From [Eubacterium] eligens ATCC 27750 (lineage in GTDB: Bacteria > Bacillota > Clostridia > Lachnospirales > Lachnospiraceae), in contig NC_012778.1 in the NCBI RefSeq assembly GCF_000146185.1, positions 144,001-208,000 of the forward strand: 64,000 bases of DNA, written 5' to 3'. The notes under the pieces were generated by a model. That model had not been told where the DNA came from, searched no databases, and saw only the letters and a program-made list of their open reading frames with translations. A program made the translations under genes and the position numbers. Below, one piece after another: positions 61,249-64,000 of this stretch (the first letter of the stretch is position 1; each line of letters opens with the position of its first letter).

Positions 61249-63312
61249 TTATCGTCTGCCACCGCCGAAGCCACCATTCTGACCGCCCATGCCGCCCATG
61301 TTACCGCCGCCAAAGCCGCCAGTGCCAGAAGCTCCCATTGTTCCAGATTCCTGAGTCCAGTCTGCAATAGAGTCTGCCCCCCGGTAGAGTGTGTAGCTTG
61401 AGCCGGTTGTAAGAGTGTCAGAACATATCCAGCCGTTGCTAAATGAACCGTCAACAGTGAAGCTTATAACTTCGTTGCCAGAAGAATCTTTAAGTGAATA
61501 GCTTCCAGAACTGAATGATACGGAACCTAATACATAAGCATTAGCAGAGTTTACAGGTGTTTCGCATACACCACCGAGGGCAACGCATGTTCCACCGGTT
61601 ATCGTTACGGTACCATCTACATCAATTGATCCTGATACATTTCCAGATGAACTGCCACCTTTAACTAATACAAATCCACCGGTCTGTACGTAATTTCCAT
61701 TAGAATCAATACCATCAGTATCACCAGACGTAGTTGTGACATCTATATATCCACCAGTTACATTGACAATTGGAGAAGTCTTTCCATCACCTGTGCAGGC
61801 ATTAATGCCATCATCAGTAGCGTATACATATATCTTGCCGCCATTTAAGTTGATAGTCATAGCCTCAAGTCCTTCATATGAAGTTACTACATTAATGTAA
61901 CCGTCATTGACATCAAGCTGTTTGTCAGCGTGCATGCCGTCATCGCCAGAAGAAATTGTAATTGAACCGCCGTTGATAACAATAGTTCCTTTGCCGTCCT
62001 CACCGGTTTCAAGTACACCTGAGTCAGAGTTGGCATGGATACCATCATCTGTTGAACATATGTTAATTGTAAAGCCTGAAATATTTATTTCGCTTTCAGC
62101 TTTAATACCCTTAGTTGAGTAGGACTGTCCAGAAGAATTACCGGATTCATTAAAGTCACCAGGCATTCCTGGACGGTTGCCACCGGTCTTATTTCTATCA
62201 GAGCTGCCGTTCATATTGGGAGCGTTGCCGTTACTCATATCTGGAGCATTGCCGCTACCCATGTTGCCACCACCAAAGCCGCTAGGTGCGTTGGCAATAG
62301 TGTCAGAAGTTGCCACATAAGAAACAGTATTGGCAGAAGCAGACTTGTTAGCAGAGCTGTCCCGGCCAGAAGACGTGCCTGAAGAACTGCCTGACGAAGT
62401 AACTTCTTCACTATATTCAGAGTAAGTATCTGTATAAATGTTTAAGTTACCGTCACCTGATATATCTGCCCCGTAAGATGCGTCTATACCGTCACAGGCT
62501 GCATAAATATCAATGTTACCACTAGTGATTGTAACGATTCCCTTCTGGTTGCCCTTGTTAGAAATACTGCTGTTAGAAGTCTTGATGCCATCGCCTTTAG
62601 CGGAGATTGCAATTATATTTCCAGATTCAATATCAACGGCATCGTTGACTTTGACTGCGTTGTTCACAGCAGTAACTTTAACAATCACATTTTTAATAGA
62701 AAGGTCATCCTTGCTCTGGATACCATTATTGTAATTACCTGTTACAACTAAGGCTCCTTTGCCGACGAGTTTTAAATCGCATGTTGCATAGATTGCTGCG
62801 TTGCCAGCGTCATCAGAAGAATCTTCTGTAGCTTCGTTACGATTGTCAATTACTTCGTTAAATGAGTTCTCTTCTGATTTAATCTTGACTTCTGAAGCAT
62901 TTTTAACGTATATAGGTGAACCACTTGAGCATGTGATAGATGTTCCGTTCAATACGATAGTAACCTCGTTCTCATTACCTGCGTCAACGATAAGCTGTCC
63001 TTCTGATAAAAGTCCTGTTACTGTATATTCACCAGCCTTTGTGATTGTGTATACAGAACCTGACTGTGTAACTCCATCTGATGTATCAGATGTCACAGTG
63101 AAATCACCTGTAATGGAGACTCTGTAATTCTCAGCATCATCTGCGTGTGTTACATCTGTGTCTTCTTTAGTAATGGCTGAAGTGATGGTAGTCTCACCGC
63201 CTGATGCAGTAGTAGTTGAAGTTGAATTTCTGGCACAGCCAGCAGTCATAAGACACATAGTAAGAATAACTGCGGCTACGCAATTCCTTTTGATTTTATT
63301 TAATTTAATCAT
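61249..63312 (-). CDS. Beta-helix carbohydrate-binding lipoprotein of the Cthe_2159 type
   Basis: A 687-residue lipoprotein. Lipobox MTAGC (Cys about 26), then a Ser/Thr linker, then a long right-handed beta-helix built of repeated NGGSI/SGNI/DDGI strands (about 75-640), typical of the family founded by Clostridium thermocellum Cthe_2159, which binds polygalacturonate and cellulose. A low-complexity Gly/Asn/Ser segment (about 325-400) interrupts it and a Gly/Met/Asn-rich tail (GFGGGNMGG) ends it. ATG 63312 has GGAGAG six bases upstream; ATG 63318 is too close to it. Pectin binding would fit the pectate lyase. Confidence 0.83.
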   Translation of the reverse strand: MIKLNKIKRNCVAAVILTMCLMTAGCARNSTSTTTASGGETTITSAITKEDTDVTHADDAENYRVSITGDFTVTSDTSDGVTQSGSVYTITKAGEYTVTGLLSEGQLIVDAGNENEVTIVLNGTSITCSSGSPIYVKNASEVKIKSEENSFNEVIDNRNEATEDSSDDAGNAAIYATCDLKLVGKGALVVTGNYNNGIQSKDDLSIKNVIVKVTAVNNAVKVNDAVDIESGNIIAISAKGDGIKTSNSSISNKGNQKGIVTITSGNIDIYAACDGIDASYGADISGDGNLNIYTDTYSEYSEEVTSSGSSSGTSSGRDSSANKSASANTVSYVATSDTIANAPSGFGGGNMGSGNAPDMSNGNAPNMNGSSDRNKTGGNRPGMPGDFNESGNSSGQSYSTKGIKAESEINISGFTINICSTDDGIHANSDSGVLETGEDGKGTIVINGGSITISSGDDGMHADKQLDVNDGYINVVTSYEGLEAMTINLNGGKIYVYATDDGINACTGDGKTSPIVNVTGGYIDVTTTSGDTDGIDSNGNYVQTGGFVLVKGGSSSGNVSGSIDVDGTVTITGGTCVALGGVCETPVNSANAYVLGSVSFSSGSYSLKDSSGNEVISFTVDGSFSNGWICSDTLTTGSSYTLYRGADSIADWTQESGTMGASGTGGFGGGNMGGMGGQNGGFGGGRR

Positions 63313-63414
63313 AGTCATCTCTCCATTTCTTTAGTGTATGTTAATTGATTGTCTATAGTTTATTGGAGAAATTTGACTAAAATATGGTATGAGTGCGAAT
63401 ATTCTGTGTACTGA

Positions 63415-64000
63415 TTAATCATGTGGAATATCGTTAAATCTGCCGTCAAGCTCTTCGGTTTTTACCACATTTATAAATGCGTGCTTGTCAATTGAGCGTA
63501 TCAATGTGATAAGCTCACGTTTCGCTTCGGAGTTGATTACGGAGTATATGAGCGTGCGCTCTTTTTCCTCGTAGCAGCCGATTCCCTTGAAAAGCGTGGC
63601 GTCGTGGTTGGTTGTATTCTTTATGGCGTGATAGATTTCTTCGGATTTGTCAGAAATGATGAATAATGTCATCTTCTGGTAGCGTTTGTACATGAACTGG
63701 ATTACCTGAGTGCTACAGAACTGGTATATTATTGAGTAGAGCGCGATTGACCAGCCAAACAGTCCGCCTGCGATGAGCAGAATCACAACATTACCAAGAA
63801 GAATATAGTTCCATGCGTCTATTCCTTTAACATGAGAAAAATAAATGCTTATGAAATCGGTTCCGCCTGTGGTAGTGCCGACATTGAGGCACAGGCTTAT
63901 TGCAAATCCGTTGATAATGCCACCGAACACGCTTATAAGCAGGATATCTTCTGTAAAAATGTATGGAGGAAGGATATCAACAAGCACACTGGAAAGTATA
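63415..64000 (-). CDS. YitT-family (DUF161/DUF2179) membrane protein, 5' partial
   Basis: The open frame runs off the right edge; the N-terminal membrane segments are outside the window. Seen here are about three hydrophobic segments and GTTTGGTDFIS, then the C-terminal DUF2179 domain (about the last 80 residues; DKSEEIYHAI, THDATLFKGIG, RELITLIRSID). YitT proteins are multipass membrane proteins of unknown transport role with a cytosolic DUF2179 domain. An apparent start at 63987 is only an internal codon. Confidence 0.88.
   Translation of the reverse strand, partial: ILSSVLVDILPPYIFTEDILLISVFGGIINGFAISLCLNVGTTTGGTDFISIYFSHVKGIDAWNYILLGNVVILLIAGGLFGWSIALYSIIYQFCSTQVIQFMYKRYQKMTLFIISDKSEEIYHAIKNTTNHDATLFKGIGCYEEKERTLIYSVINSEAKRELITLIRSIDKHAFINVVKTEELDGRFNDIPHD

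Overview
The window is low-GC, densely coded Gram-positive DNA. SpoIIR, SpoIIID, a SPOCS-LysM protein, a SAM-I riboswitch before metK, strong GGAGG ribosome sites and many Lachnospiraceae-type hypothetical proteins place it in the Firmicutes/Clostridia. A secreted pectate lyase and a polygalacturonate-binding-type beta-helix lipoprotein make a pectin-using gut Lachnospiraceae (Lachnospira / [Eubacterium] eligens-like) my best guess; this is inference, as no marker rRNA is present.

Layout. 1-6030: two secreted proteins, a papain-like protease (cut by the window edge) and a PL1 pectate lyase, ending in the same near-identical 198-bp repeats. 6082-15990: a surface-polysaccharide locus with four glycosyltransferases (one frameshifted at an A-AAA-AAG site), a Wzy-like polymerase, a Wzx flippase, UDP-galactopyranose mutase, an acyltransferase and a wrecked second acyltransferase, closed by a terminator. 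16099-20814: the priming phosphoglycosyl transferase, an LCP attachment enzyme and a DUF4012 protein. 20877-24890: a DUF6512 membrane protein and a YtrA-type GntR/ABC operon with a perfect palindromic operator. 25082-36017: small proteins, two GT2 enzymes, two membrane-anchored GH25 lysozymes, an unusual sigma-like membrane protein, a GMP/PMI/ManA triple fusion and galE, followed by glmM. Together these supply sugar nucleotides (GDP-mannose, UDP-galactose/galactofuranose, glucosamine-1-P), build, export and anchor a galactofuranose-containing polymer, and remodel the wall.

37400-64000 is mostly housekeeping and transport: a PrcB-like lipoprotein, SPOCS-LysM, two MATE exporters, AraC regulator, ispE, FCD-GntR regulator, spoIIR, pncB, plsC, apbE, a trigger-factor-like lipoprotein, SulP transporter, metK with its riboswitch, an HD-GYP protein, spoIIID, YoaK, a sodium:solute symporter, the beta-helix lipoprotein and YitT (cut by the right edge).

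The most unusual content is non-coding. Four long imperfect palindromes at 47375-48995 share a roughly 100-nt conserved core but have unrelated, internally complementary closing stems; a larger relative lies after glmM. Many stem differences are G-U compatible, and four of the five follow a gene in its sense orientation, which suggests a structured RNA/3'-UTR element family. Two further hairpins bury the ribosome binding site of the gene behind them (37703-37738, 59482-59528). No tRNA, rRNA, CRISPR array, intact insertion sequence or prophage was seen.
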